Part shown: piece after piece, positions 21,358-31,410 of the stretch | How positions within the stretch are numbered: position 1 is the first letter of the stretch | Layout of the letters: each line of letters starts with the position of its first letter | Source of the DNA: Mesostigma viride | Lineage: Eukaryota > Streptophyta > Mesostigmatophyceae > Mesostigmatales > Mesostigmataceae | Assembly: GCA_009746045.1 (NCBI GenBank) | Contig: RPFO01000041.1 | Coordinates: 7,596,613 to 7,660,612 of the forward strand | Reading direction: 5' to 3' | DNA length: 64,000 nucleotides | Program-made: the position numbers and the translations under genes | The notes under the pieces: model-generated | The model's input: the letters and a program-made list of their open reading frames with translations, nothing else | What the model was told of the DNA's origin: nothing | Databases searched by the model: none

Positions 21358-22888
21358 ATGAAGGTGCACCACGCCGTCTTCTTCCAGGTACAGGGCAACA
21401 CAGAGACCTGGTTGTCCTACCGGACCACGGAGTCCCAAAAGACGCCGTGGCAGCCCGCGGGGACTCGACAGGAAGGCGCGCCACGGTGCGGGAAGGCGAT
21501 GACACAGCCATACAGGTTTGATGCGGAGGGGCGGCCGCTGTTTGGCGTCCGACTTGTGGATCCAGACCGCATTCCGATGTTGCAGGACACCCCAGCCTTC
21601 GCACCATTGAACATGGAGTTTCTGGGGAAGGAGCTGGAGTCGATCAAAACAAGGGTCGAGAAGTTGCCCCATGGCATCTGGCAGTGGTACTTTCCGCCCG
21701 ACACCATCAAGCCAAACAAGGCCTTTTTTCGCAAGTCAAGTCCCACATGCCCCTGAGGAGGTGCCTGAGGAGTGGCGCCCTTTGCCGTGGCCATCTCGCG
21801 CGGACATCTCCGCCCTGCGTGAGCACGATGCAGCGCCTGAACCACCACCGACGCAAGAAGAGCACTTCATGGCGTTGGTCGACGCAGAGGCGGTGCGCGT
21901 CACCCCGCTGGTAGACCGAGTTCGTCATGATGGCCACACACAGCAGGAATGGGCGGCAGAAGACAGGGCCATGGCAGCCAAGGTCGCTTACTTGAAGCGC
22001 ATGCAAGGCGTTGAGAAAGGCTCCGCTGTTCTATACTGGCACCCTTCAGCTGGTATTCTCTGCAACTCGAAGCTCACGTGGACTCCAGTCCTCGTTGGCA
22101 TCATCAAGGAGGTGGTTGCGAAGGAGGATGGCGGCCAACCTTCTATTGAGCTCTTTGTATACCGCGCTAAGCATTTGCATGACACGTGGCACCCGTGGAA
22201 TACAGACATTGCGCAATGGCCCCATCCGCCAACCACTGCGGCGCACACGGTGATCATCACCGCCTCAGACCTCGTCTTGACACAAGTGGTGGGCAAGCGA
22301 GGTCAGCCGCCCCATGGAGTCTCCTTGGGTGCGAACGAAAAGCTCACCAAGGAGTGCCTAAAGGCGCTGAAGGAGGTGCCCTATGACGCGGAACACCCGG
22401 TCGTGAAGTGGCAAGATGCTGAATGCTCGAAGGGCATCGTCGGCATGGCGAAGGCATGCTGGGAAGGCGTAACGCTGCAGGTCAAGAGTGGCAGCCGCAA
22501 CCTCGTAGGGCAAGTCGTGTGTCATTGGGCGTCGGAGCGTGTGACATCCGCGGACGGTCGCACCGAAAGCCGGGACGGCAGGTACCATGGTCGTGTCGCT
22601 GTTGTCGACACGCAAAACGACATGGTAGCCATGTACTGGGGTGCCCGTTGGGAGGAGGACGCGGTTTCTTGCGTGCCTCTCCACGAGCTGGAGGCACAGA
22701 TCTGCGGGTGCCCCGGTGTGGTCGTCCCTGCGTTGCAAGCGCCGGATATCACCCTGGCCGAGGCTCGATTGCGCGAGATGGTTCCACCCAGCGACGTTGT
22801 GGCGGAGAACAACAACGCAGGCGCCTCCCGGCGTCGGAAGCGAGCGCTCATCCTTGCCGATGACGATGACGACGACGACGACTGCTGA
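21358..22888 (+). CDS. Unrecognised protein with acidic C-terminal tail; one frameshift
   Basis: The ATG at 21,358 opens a frame (MKVHHAVFFQV) that runs to about 21,725. The coding signal then continues in another frame to the stop at 22,888. The switch lies at a T6 run (21,723-21,728), so a single-base indel, real or from assembly, restores a protein of about 509 residues. The central part has two segments that look like small beta-barrel (Tudor/SH3-like) modules: one around AVLYWHP to LVGIIKEV, another around RYHGRVAVV to MVAMYWGARWEEDAV. A basic patch (RRRKR) and eight aspartates follow at the C-terminus. Such tails often bind basic proteins. No family was recognised. Gene-like GC content and sustained coding across the frameshift argue that it is, or recently was, a real gene. 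Confidence 0.5.
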
Positions 22889-22904
22889 AGCGCAAGCAGC
22901 GTTG

Positions 22905-23290
22905 TTGTCATTGAGCTGCTCATGTGCTGCTGCTGCTGCTGTGCTGCCATGCTATTGCTGCTGCATTGCTGCCGTGCTGCTGCTGTGCTATTGTGCTGAT
23001 GTGTTGCTGCATTGCTGCCGTGCCGCTGATGTATTGCTGTCGTGCTGCTGTGTTGATGCACTGCTGCATTGCTGCCGTGCTGCTGAGCTAGTACTGCCTA
23101 TTAGTGAATTTCCTATCAATGGACTATAGTCCACTGATAGGAAATTCAGGAATCGGCATACTAAGTTGCTGCTGCGCTGACTTGTGCTCCTGCTATGCGG
23201 CCGTGTTGATGTGCTACAGTTGTGCTGCTGCTGTGCTACGGTCATGCTGCTGCTGTGTTGCTGGGCTGATGTGTTGTTGCATTGATGTAG
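22905..23290. repeat. Degenerate TGCTG-rich repeat
   Basis: Irregular copies of TGCTGCTG, TGCTATTG and TGCTGATG. The array is interrupted by the palindrome at 23,106-23,147. Open frames here are repeat by-products. Confidence 0.75.
23106..23147. repeat. 42-nt near-perfect palindrome
   Basis: Arms beginning GAATTTCCTATCA pair with one mismatch around a GACTATAGTC centre. It sits inside the TGCTG repeat and may be a tiny inverted-repeat insertion. Confidence 0.75.
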
Positions 23291-23399
23291 TGGCTATTGT
23301 TCCGCTACTACAATTTGCTACTGATGCCGCTGCTGGTGCTTTTTTGCATGTCAGTGCCCGCTATGTTCACACCACTGTTGCCGCGGTTGGTATCGCGTG

Positions 23400-24150
23400 A
23401 TTTCCACCGGTTGTGCGTTGACATGTGTTACTCATGCATTTGCCCCTATATTTGGTAGCACGCGGTTTCGCGTTAGTTAGGTGCAGACAGCTGCATGTAG
23501 ACAAACATCTTGTTTAAGTCGGTCAATTAACTGTTCTTGACGCATCATGGTCCAAGTCGACCGACCTGTAGGGACCAGTAGAGCAATTGTCTAGGAGAAA
23601 GAGCGTGATCGCTGCAGAAGCCGCGTGGCAGCCGTGGCTGTACCTGTAGTACGACCTGCATATATATGGATACTGTATTTGGATACTGGGTTGTTTATCA
23701 ATTCTGGTTTTAATTTATTTAGTGTACCTGGTGTTGGCATGCCAACTCAGTGCTAAACTACTTTATGCACAATGATGCAACTTGATGCTATAGTGACGTG
23801 CCACGATGTAACTTTATTAACTTCACCATTAGTCATGGGGTCAATAGGATTGCTCATTATGCCATGTTAACATGAACCATGGGTTACGTAATAGTGAAAA
23901 CAGTAATCATGATGCTCCACTTGAAGTCTCCAACATGGTCATGTTTGGAATTTTATTGATCATATCGATCACAATATATGAAAAGAGACAACAAACGTGG
24001 AAGCATGGCACGCCGAGGCCGATAATATATGTGTGAAATATGAAAAGAGACAACATCTTTGGCAAGCATGATCATATCATGCTTGCCAAACATATGAATG
24101 ATATTGACCATGTCCAGAAACCATGTTTGCCAATGGTGCATTTAGGATAC
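23400..24150. other. Non-coding region with a hairpin
   Basis: No gene. A 15-bp inverted repeat with a 3-nt loop (GGCAAGCATGAT and its complement) lies at 24,058-24,090. Confidence 0.4.
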
Positions 24151-24290
24151 ATTTGAAGCCGTGCAAATGTATCCTAATCCGGTAAAACCACCCCACCTCG
24201 TTGAGGACATGGTTGATTAGGACTTTGCCTATTGTACATTGTAATAAATAAGACTCATTGCATGCAAATCCAACACCAATGCATCATTAG
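24150..24290. other. Duplicated gene 3' flank
   Basis: The part near 24,175-24,195 is an inverted copy of sequence downstream of the RING gene (about 14,350-14,375). The part at 24,225-24,290 is an inverted copy of sequence downstream of the Cys-rich gene (9,590-9,640), including ATAAGACTC and GCATGCAAATCCAACAC. It looks like a leftover 3' end of a related gene whose coding part is lost. Confidence 0.45.
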
Positions 24291-24539
24291 ATAGGAACTC
24301 GCGGCCCGCAAATAGGAACTTGGACGGATATCCCATGATACTAGAGTATTCCCATGATACTGGCGCCGGTCACGGTACGGCCAGGTGGACGGCCGGGTGG
24401 ACGGTGGGGTCGCCCTAGGGTTTAGTAGCCGCTGGTTGGCCCACAATGTTTCCTTGACAGGTGGGGCTCGCGCCCCCCGGCCCCCCGCCGCTTCACCCCG
24501 AGACGGCCGCCCGCCTCGGTGTTGCCGGACCCCCCCCCG

Positions 24540-25100
24540 CCGCCTCTCGGCCGCGGACTACCAAGTCCCCGCCTTGAAGGAGAGCTGCCTTGCCACCAAC
24601 AACGTCGTCCACCCCTTCACTATGGGGGAATTGGACGGCGCCCTTGCTCGCCTGCGGTTCGACGCGGCGGTCGGTGCCGACCACCTTTCTGCTGAGCTGC
24701 TGAAGACCCCTGACCTGGCTGTGAGGGAGCTTCTGCTGCAGCGTTCTGCAACCGTGTCCTGCTCTCTGATGAGCCTCCGCCTGCTGAGTGGCAGACGGCC
24801 ATCCGAGTCATGCTGTACAAGAAGGGATCTGCTGCTGACCCCGGTAACTATCGGGGTGTCTGCCTCCAGAGCGCCGCGCTGAAGGTCTTCATGCGCATGA
24901 TGCTGCACAGGCTCCGCGCCGCTGGACCCACAGTGACCGGCCTGGGTGAGGGCTCAGATGGGTTTCCGTCGTGGTCGTAACAACACTGTCATGGCTGTAT
25001 TTGTCGCGCGCCGGCTGATGGAGGAGGTGCGTCGCCTTTACCCTGATGGTTTGCCGCTGGTCTTCATTTTTGTCGACTATATCAAGGCCTTCGACACGGT
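24540..25100 (+). pseudogene. LINE-C ORF2 part 1: reverse transcriptase fingers and palm
   Basis: Three overlapping frames give successive RT blocks. The first is a conserved N-terminal block (VVHPFTMGELDGALARLR, DAAVGADHLSAELLK). The second holds EWQTAIRVMLYKKGS with NYRGVCLQSAALK. The third holds QMGFRRGRNN and the motif A core FVDYIKAFDTV with its catalytic Asp. Two frameshifts are required. The frame stops at the LINE-B insertion immediately after AFDTV. Confidence 0.8.
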
Positions 25101-25433
25101 TTTCATTCCAGACGAGCCACGGTATTCATTCCAGACGAGCCACGAGCCACGAGGTAGCCATGGCTGACGGCGGCGCTCATAACTTTCACGTTTGAGCACC
25201 GAATTTAGCCGTGAATATCACAATCGATGCGTCTTTCTACGACGCACATGCTGCTATAATTTTCCGAAGCTATTACGCAATATACGATGAGCAAACGCCT
25301 CTCGACGAATCGCAGTTTGGAAACTGCGATGAGCCAAGCCAATGCGCCTGCAGCTCCGGCTGCAGCTTCGCCTCCCGGCCTCGCAGGCCACGGTGACCCT
25401 AGCCAATTAATTGATTAATTAATTAAACTCGTG

Positions 25434-25447
25434 CTCCCGTTGGGGAG
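25434..25447 (-). other. LINE-A 3'-terminal hairpin
   Basis: On the minus strand CTCCC-CAAC-GGGAG, preceded by GTGACT-type sequence and followed within 10 nt by the AATT tail. Confidence 0.65.
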
Positions 25448-25836
25448 TCACGGAGCACCGAAGTGCATTTAATCCCTGTGTGTGCACAACAGGAGAAAGG
25501 GCAGAGACCCCCAGTCTCCTTCATGCCTAAGGCATGCCACAGCTGCATTCGGGCGCGCTAGCTAAACGGACACGCTAACGATCCGGCAGCCTGTGGGTGC
25601 AATAAGACCCATGTGAGCTTATCATAACAAGGAGCGTGGGCAAGTAATCTGATCGAAGCCAGGACGTAGCATGGCTGTACAAGGACTATTAAGCTAAGGC
25701 TATGGCTGGTTGTGTACCGTGCGTTAGCGGTGCACGTGACTAGGTAAGGTGGCACAACTAGGCAAACATTCTAAGCATGGCTGCCATGGCGGCATGCAGT
25801 GACTACCATGGAGGTAAGCTAGGGCTACAAGCTATT

Positions 25837-27207
25837 CTAGCCCGCTGGGGGCGTCCACATCTTGTGGTTGATCATCAGGTCCCCGCCCCTCCAGTACACC
25901 TTGGGCTTCTGGGGGTCCGGCTTGTGGCGGAGGTATTCAGGCCACAGGTCACGTCGCTGCTGCTGCTGAGCGGGGGTCAGGTCGTCGTCCAGCGTCCAGG
26001 TGAGGTCGTGCAACCGCTTGCGACGAGAGAGGAACCGCTGCTTGTCCTCACGGGAGGGGAAGGTGAGCAGGACTGGTGGGGGAGCCGCCTTGTCCCGTGA
26101 GTGGGGAAGGCGGTGGCACCCACGCAGTTCTACCTCACCTACCAGGCCCATGAGGGTAAGGAGCTGGTCCTTAAGCTCGTCGGCAAGGGAGGTTGACGTC
26201 TCACCTGGCTTCTGGGGGAAGCGACGCAGCACTACCCGGCAGTCGCGGCGGGCGCGGTCGGTGGCCTCCCGTTGTTGAGCCTGGCGAAGGTCTTCAAGCT
26301 CCTGGAGCTTCGTAGCGATGGCGTCGGTGGTGGAGGCGGTCGCTGTTCGCAGCAGGTCCGCATAGGAGAGGGGCGGGCTCCAGGTCACCAGCATCCAGCC
26401 GGGGTGGCTGGGATGCGATGGTGGCCGTCTGCTCCGCTATCTTTGGGACCTGTGAGGCAAGGGCCTCGGTGTGGGCGGTGATGGCTTCAAGCTTCTTCAT
26501 GAGCACGCCGCACTTGCCCTCCACCTGGTTAAGGCGAGAGACAAGTGCAGCGTGCATGCGTCTCAGATGCCTGCGCCGCGGTGTGCAGCGTCGTGAACTG
26601 GGGCTGAAGCTTGTGGACGACCTTGGTCTCCACATTGGAGACCCGGGCCTCCACCGTGTTGAGCGTCGTGTTCAGCGAGGTCAGCTTCTCGGCCAACGGC
26701 CAGGTCACGTGCTCCTCCAGCACTGCTCGGATGTCATCCTTGCAGAGGGAGGAAGCCGAGGTGGCTGTCGGCCGCGCAGGCTGGGCTGGGGCGCGGATCT
26801 TGGCGTCGATTTTGGCCATAGGTAGCTGGAAGTGGCTGCACAGGATGGCGAGGCGGTGGTTGAGCTCTCCCAGGGTAAAGAACCTCACCAGGTGCTCGTC
26901 GGGGACGGGCCCCATGCATGGCCCCATGGAGCTTGCGTTCCTGTGCCAAGAAACGCACTATTTCGGCGCATTCTTCTGTGGACAGCTCTAGCCAGCGCTG
27001 AAAAGAGAAGCGTTCGTAATCAGGTAGGTACCTGCGCCATTTGTGTTCGTGGCAGGGTTTCTTGGGCTCGGGCGAGGCGCTTGGCGATGGGTTTGCTGGC
27101 ATGGGATTTGCGAGCCCAGCCGGCTGGGCAAGGACGATGGCGAGTGGGTTGGGCTGGGAGCCGGAAAGCTCCTTTTCCAAACCCCGTTTTGCTTTTGGGG
27201 TCGTCAT
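25837..27207 (-). pseudogene. LINE-A ORF1, L1-ORF1p-like, frameshifted
   Basis: The ATG at 27,207 starts MTTPKAKRGLEKELSGSQPN, with SPSASPEPKK about 40 residues in. Four successive frames cover the rest without loss of content. They give a Leu/Glu-rich helical middle (DIRAVLEEHVTWPLAEKL, LNQVEGKCGVLMKKLEAI), an RRM-like segment (RDCRVVLRRFPQKPGE, PPPVLLTFPSREDK) and the C-terminal block LDDDLTPAQQQQRRDLWPEY ending WTPPAG. This domain order (coiled coil, RRM, C-terminal domain) is that of L1-type ORF1 proteins. About three single-base shifts are needed for an intact product of about 455 residues. The 3' end of this ORF is repeated in the fragment at 36,590-36,655. Confidence 0.75.
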
Positions 27208-28398
27208 AGCTGCTTGTCACGTGAGTAACTTTGGCAATACTGCGTTTCAGCCGTAACCGATTATACTGGCATGTGCGTCTGAAAAAAGCGCATCGAATGC
27301 AAGTGGTCTGACCGAATTTGGGGCTCAGACGCAAAAGATCTGAGCTCCGCCGTCAGCCATACCGCCGTCAGCCATTTTTTTTCAATTCCCTAGCCAAGCG
27401 TTAGTGGTTCACTCCTCCGCGGCCTCGCCATCGGCATCGCCAGAACCTAAACGCAGCCGCTCATCCTTTCCACGCGAACCGCGTTTCAAGCTAAAAACCT
27501 TCAATGTCGAGGATTACGACTGGTACAACATTGCCCCGTGCACTGCTCTAGAGTGCATTTTCCTCGGGGATTACGCCTCGCTCCTTGAGCTGTGCCTCCA
27601 CCTTCACAGCATCATGCAATCGCCTTCTCGAGCCAAATGGCCGCAGGATTCAATGCCGAGATCTGCTGCCGACGGGCCTCCACTACAACCGGCCTGACCT
27701 TCAGCATCTGATTCTCTGCTCACTCCTCCAGAAGTCTGACGGCGAGATCTGGTCCCCCACCATCTCCGCAGCCACATTCCGTTCCATCCTCACGGAAGCC
27801 TTTCAGCAGCACGTGACCCCCCTTGCTGCCGACGTAGCCGCAATCGGTGGCACGCTGACTGCTGAACTTCCTCACATTTCCACCGCCGTCGCCTCCACCT
27901 CCACTGCCACCTCCACCTCTACCGCCGACATCAAAGCCCAGCTCCTCGACATTGACCAGCGCCTTAAAGACAATGCAATCGCCATCGAGGTCCTGCAAAA
28001 CACCGCAGGCCTCACCGCCCAGGCGGTGAACTTAGGAAATTGCCGCCAAGCCAGCCCCGGCTGGCCTGGCCGGCGATGCTCCTGAGTCCCATCACCACCT
28101 GGGCGGACATGCTTATAAGCAACATACCACCTCCACCACCTCGATCCGCCATCGCAGCCCAGCTCCAACGGCAGACGCTTGACCTCCGCGAGGAGGCCGA
28201 GCTCGCCAAGCGCAGCCTCAACGTCATTGTCAAGAACTTCACCATGGAGGAAGGTGAGAATTCCGAGAAGCTTACGCGTGCGTTTGAGAGAGAAATCCTT
28301 GGTCGCATGGGCCTTAACGGTGAGATCGAGCTGGTCGCCCACCGCCTTCCCCGTGCGCGGGGTAAGGCAGGGGCGCCCCCGCTCCTTCTCACCTTTAA

Positions 28399-30498
28399 TT
28401 AACCCTTAAACTGTACTGAGTCCGTTTTCGTGGCGCCAGTTGAACTCGCGCCACTCTAACGGACTGAGTTTGTGGCAGAACCAGGCGCCGCGCCAATAAT
28501 AATTTAACGGTCAAACCTGGGGGGATCGAAAGATCTAGACGTAAGCTATGCCTGGCACTATTCAGACCGTACTTTGGACACCTGGCCAGGGAGATATGCT
28601 TGAGCAAAGTTAGGGGGGTACCATGGTCTAACGGGACCGACGTGCATGAAAAATATTGACACGCACGGCTATGGCGGTGCACACAACTGACTGGTACGAG
28701 AAAATGGCTTGACATAATGGACTCAAATTTTGTAGGCATGATTTTTAAGTCCTAAAAAGGTTTTATCCCTAGCCATGGAACGTTTGAAGATGCGTAGATG
28801 GGTCATCGGGGTGCTGGTCGGCGCAGCAATTCATGTTAATAGCGGCCAGGCGGTGACAGTGCGAGTGCTGCATGTTGCTAGGCGGAGATTTTTGAGGTAT
28901 TTGCGCATGGATAAACCTTTGACGTTGTTCCCAACCAGATTCGCTAGAACTGGCAGCCAGGAAAGGCTCGAGGCTACGTCCATGAATCGGGCGTGCTGGC
29001 TCCCGCAGGAAAGGTAATCTGCTGTTCCGACTGGTACGTTCTAGCCTCCTAGCGTGTTCCGTTAACCGTATATGGTTGTGTTATCGTTTATAACTAATAT
29101 CAGGGTTATAATCGAGGGCTTTTGATTGTCATTTTGTTGTTTTGCTCCCTCTACGCATCGGCTTGTCATGGTTGTGGAATACCATCAGGTCAAGCAGATT
29201 TTGGACCATGTTTGGTCGCTGTTAGCTGAGGCTGCAACGGAAATAGCGTGATAACGGTTGGTGTTGGTTAGTAATATGGTAAAGGTGATTACCCAATGCT
29301 TTTCCTGGCTCAATCAAACAGCCCGAGAAAAGTTCTTTTCTGACCAGTTTTAGGCATGGCTTCTTGTTTTGCTGGCCAACGCCCACCTTCTTATTTTGCA
29401 TCCATTGCATGTGACAAACATGGAGATACCCAATACCTGTTTGCATGGAAGCATTACCAACTTGTTCCTTTTGTTTTCTTTATTGTTGCAAAGAACGTGG
29501 AGGTGTTTTGTCATTCATTGGGTGCGTTAGTGATGTAGCTCCTTGCCACCCCTTTGACGCGCGCTTGAGGCCTTGATTAATGAGCCTTTCACCTATTTTA
29601 AAACATGGTCTTGTGTCTTATATGCTGGCTTATCTCAGGTTCCACGCTGGACCAGTGGCTGGCCTCGACGACGACGCCCGCCGCCAGCGTGCCATGCAGC
29701 CCCTGTCAGCCCGCAGCCCGGCTGGCCGCGTGTGGGCTGAGGCCAATGGCCGCACGACCCGCACGCTGGCAGCTGGCACCCAGCTGACAGGGCCTCGTAG
29801 GAGGCAGTATCTGCGCACCCAGAGGCGCGATCCGTAGTTTGGCATACAGCCAGGTAGCCTAATTGACAGTTAGCTACACCCTTGGCTAGTCATGCGCAAT
29901 ATATGCCGCGCGCGCGCTAGTGCCATTTTGGCCCCTTGTGGCATGTTGGCATGTGTTATATGGCATGGTCTCTTGTTTTATCACCTGGGTATGGTGCATT
30001 ATGCCCATTTGGGCATCCCTTGTTGTTTCATGCCAATTGGAATAAAGCTTTGTGTTGTTATGCTACCATTTATACCCCTGCCAGCTGGCACCGTTATAAC
30101 GGTGCCAGCTGGCTTTGGCCATTTTGTAGCTAGCGTTCACAGTTTTGTGACATTTCATGTATTGAATGCATTGATGGCATGTCTATGATTATAATAATTA
30201 ATAAACTGCCTTTAAAAGGCCAGGGCCAACTGATTTGTGTAAATGGTCGATAATGCATTATCAGTATATATGTCTCCAACCCCATTTGCACTGTACCCCC
30301 CTGAGGGGGGTGCTATTTTTAGCAGGTCAGTAGGGCATGGATATGCGACCAACCAAATTTCCCAAACATTATTTGATATAATAGCATGCTTGGTTCCAAG
30401 GGTGGGCCAGAAAATGTTATTTGGCTAGTTACTCTCAGGCGCACAAAGATACCCAAACTCAGTCCGTTCTCGTGGTTCGAGTTTTGACAGTTGAAGGG
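28399..30498. mobile_element. TTAA-target DNA element in LINE-B ORF1 (piggyBac-like ends)
   Basis: The 2.1-kb insert is bounded by inverted ends TTAACCCTT-AACTGT (one mismatch) and by TTAA on both sides (28,395-28,398 and 30,499-30,502). Removing it with one TTAA restores the ORF1 frame exactly. Subterminal ACT(C/G)AGTCCGTT motifs occur at both ends, twice in inverted orientation at the left. TTAA targets and CCC/GGG ends are typical of piggyBac elements, but no DDD transposase is present, so this is a non-autonomous copy. Inside, 29,638-29,837 looks like a spliced exon (preceded by CTCAG, ending RTQRRDP), possibly captured host sequence. The relative at the window's left edge belongs to the same family. 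Confidence 0.7.
30080..30113. repeat. Perfect 34-bp palindrome
   Basis: GCCAGCTGGCACCGTTA followed by its exact reverse complement, inside the TTAA element. It would form a cruciform or a transcript hairpin; its role is unknown. Confidence 0.9.
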
Positions 30499-31178
30499 TT
30501 AAGACCCCGGCGGACAAGATTTCTTTTCTCAGACGCCGCAAGCGGCTCGAGAAGACTCTCTTCACCCTTGATGACGACTTGACCCTGGCGCAGCAACAAC
30601 GGCGACGGGAGCTATGGCCGACCTACCTCCAGCTCCGGCAGACCAAGGCGGGGCAGCCGGTGTACTGGAAGGGGGCGGCCATCTACGTCGGCCACAAGCC
30701 CTGGTGCAGCAGGCGACCCGCCCCCCCCCCCGCGGCCCCAGCGACTCGAGGCGCCCCAGCTTAGGGGAATACAGCAGTAGTAGTGTAGAATAGATAGATA
30801 GACCGTGGCCATGTACATGTACGCCTCCTAGAGGCACTATCCCAGCTAAGCCACGCGCTTTATTTAATCATGTTCATGTGTGCCTATGATGAGCCACCCT
30901 CCAGATGATGCCTAGCTTTATTTAGTTATGTTGTGCCCATGCAGGGAGTAACTCTCTGCTGAGACGCCATGCCCTAGGTAGCTTTTTTGTCTAGCTATGC
31001 TGATCTTCCCCCCCATGACAGGCTCCCCCTTCGCTGGGCATAGCTTGAAGATCATGGGGCTGCAAGTGCCCTGGTGCACCTAGAGCAAGGGTCGTTTACA
31101 TTCCCACGTCCCTTGCAAGAAGTAGCTTAGAATGTATGATAGGCCATATGCCCCTTCTCTGGGCTATGTGCTACATAT

Positions 31179-31192
31179 ACTCCCAACGGAGT
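31179..31192 (+). other. LINE-B 3'-terminal hairpin
   Basis: ACTCC-CAAC-GGAGT, preceded by ATGTGCTACAT and followed by TATGTT and the AATT tail. Confidence 0.65.
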
Positions 31193-31230
31193 TATGTTCC
31201 TAATTAATTAATTAATTAATTCGACACGGT

Positions 31231-31410
31231 ACGTCCTCTGGGAGGCTCTTTGGGCCATCCTAGCTAGAGCTGGATCGGGTACCACCAGCGTTTATTGCTG
31301 CCATTCGTCGACTGTATGAGGGTTCACAGGCAGTAGTGCGGACAGCGGAAGGCACCACCCCACCATTCCCCCTTCACCACAGGGTGTGGCAAGGTTGTGT
31401 CCTGTCCCCA
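31231..31410 (+). pseudogene. LINE-C ORF2 part 2: reverse transcriptase
   Basis: Continues the RT after the second copy of the LINE-B target duplication: LWEALWAILARAG, IAAIRRLYEGSQAVVRTAEG and VWQGCVLSP, the usual RT block before the catalytic motif. One frameshift. It is interrupted by LINE-D directly after GCVLSP. Confidence 0.7.

Larger units (their letters stand above)
25407..27387 (-). mobile_element. LINE-A, complete ORF1-only element inserted in LINE-B ORF1
   Basis: It is flanked by the 10-bp duplication CCCTAGCCAA (25,397-25,406 and 27,388-27,397). Length is 1.98 kb. On the minus strand it has a 5' UTR starting near 27,387 with the GGCTGACGGCGG block twice, ORF1 (27,207-25,837), a 3' UTR of about 0.4 kb, the hairpin at 25,434-25,447 and an AATT tail at 25,407-25,427. 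It lacks any RT sequence. Confidence 0.85.
25329..30763 (+). pseudogene. LINE-B ORF1 (RNA-binding coat protein type), split by two insertions
   Basis: Pieces are 25,329-25,406, 27,398-28,398 and 30,503-30,763. The first two join in frame across LINE-A (GHGDPSQ then ALVVHSSAASPSAS), and the last join restores TFKTPADKISF once the TTAA element is removed. The N-terminus is low-complexity with SPSASPEPKRSRS. A long helical region follows (SILTEAFQQHVTPLAAD, DLREEAELAKRS). The C-terminal half looks like the RRM and C-terminal domains of L1 ORF1p: NVIVKNF, LPRARGKAGAPPLLLTF and LDDDLTLAQQQRRRELWP. ORF1p of L1 elements coats the element RNA and acts as a nucleic-acid chaperone. Frameshifts near 27,640 and 28,030 add to the insertions. 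Confidence 0.75.
25101..31219 (+). mobile_element. LINE-B, ORF1-only retroelement
   Basis: LINE-B lies between the two TTCGACACGGT duplications. Removing its own two insertions (LINE-A and a TTAA element) leaves about 2.0 kb: a 5' UTR (25,101-25,328) with the GGCTGACGGCGG block, one ORF1 (25,329-30,763 in three pieces), a 3' UTR, the hairpin at 31,179-31,192 and an AATT tail (31,201-31,219). No ORF2 or RT sequence occurs inside it. Target duplications at both ends show that it inserted as a complete unit. Confidence 0.8.

Noticed and set aside
20307-21756. Three overlapping frames of 326-478 codons through the GC-rich array
   Set aside because: Stop codons are absent at this base composition; only the part after 21,358 has non-repeat coding character.
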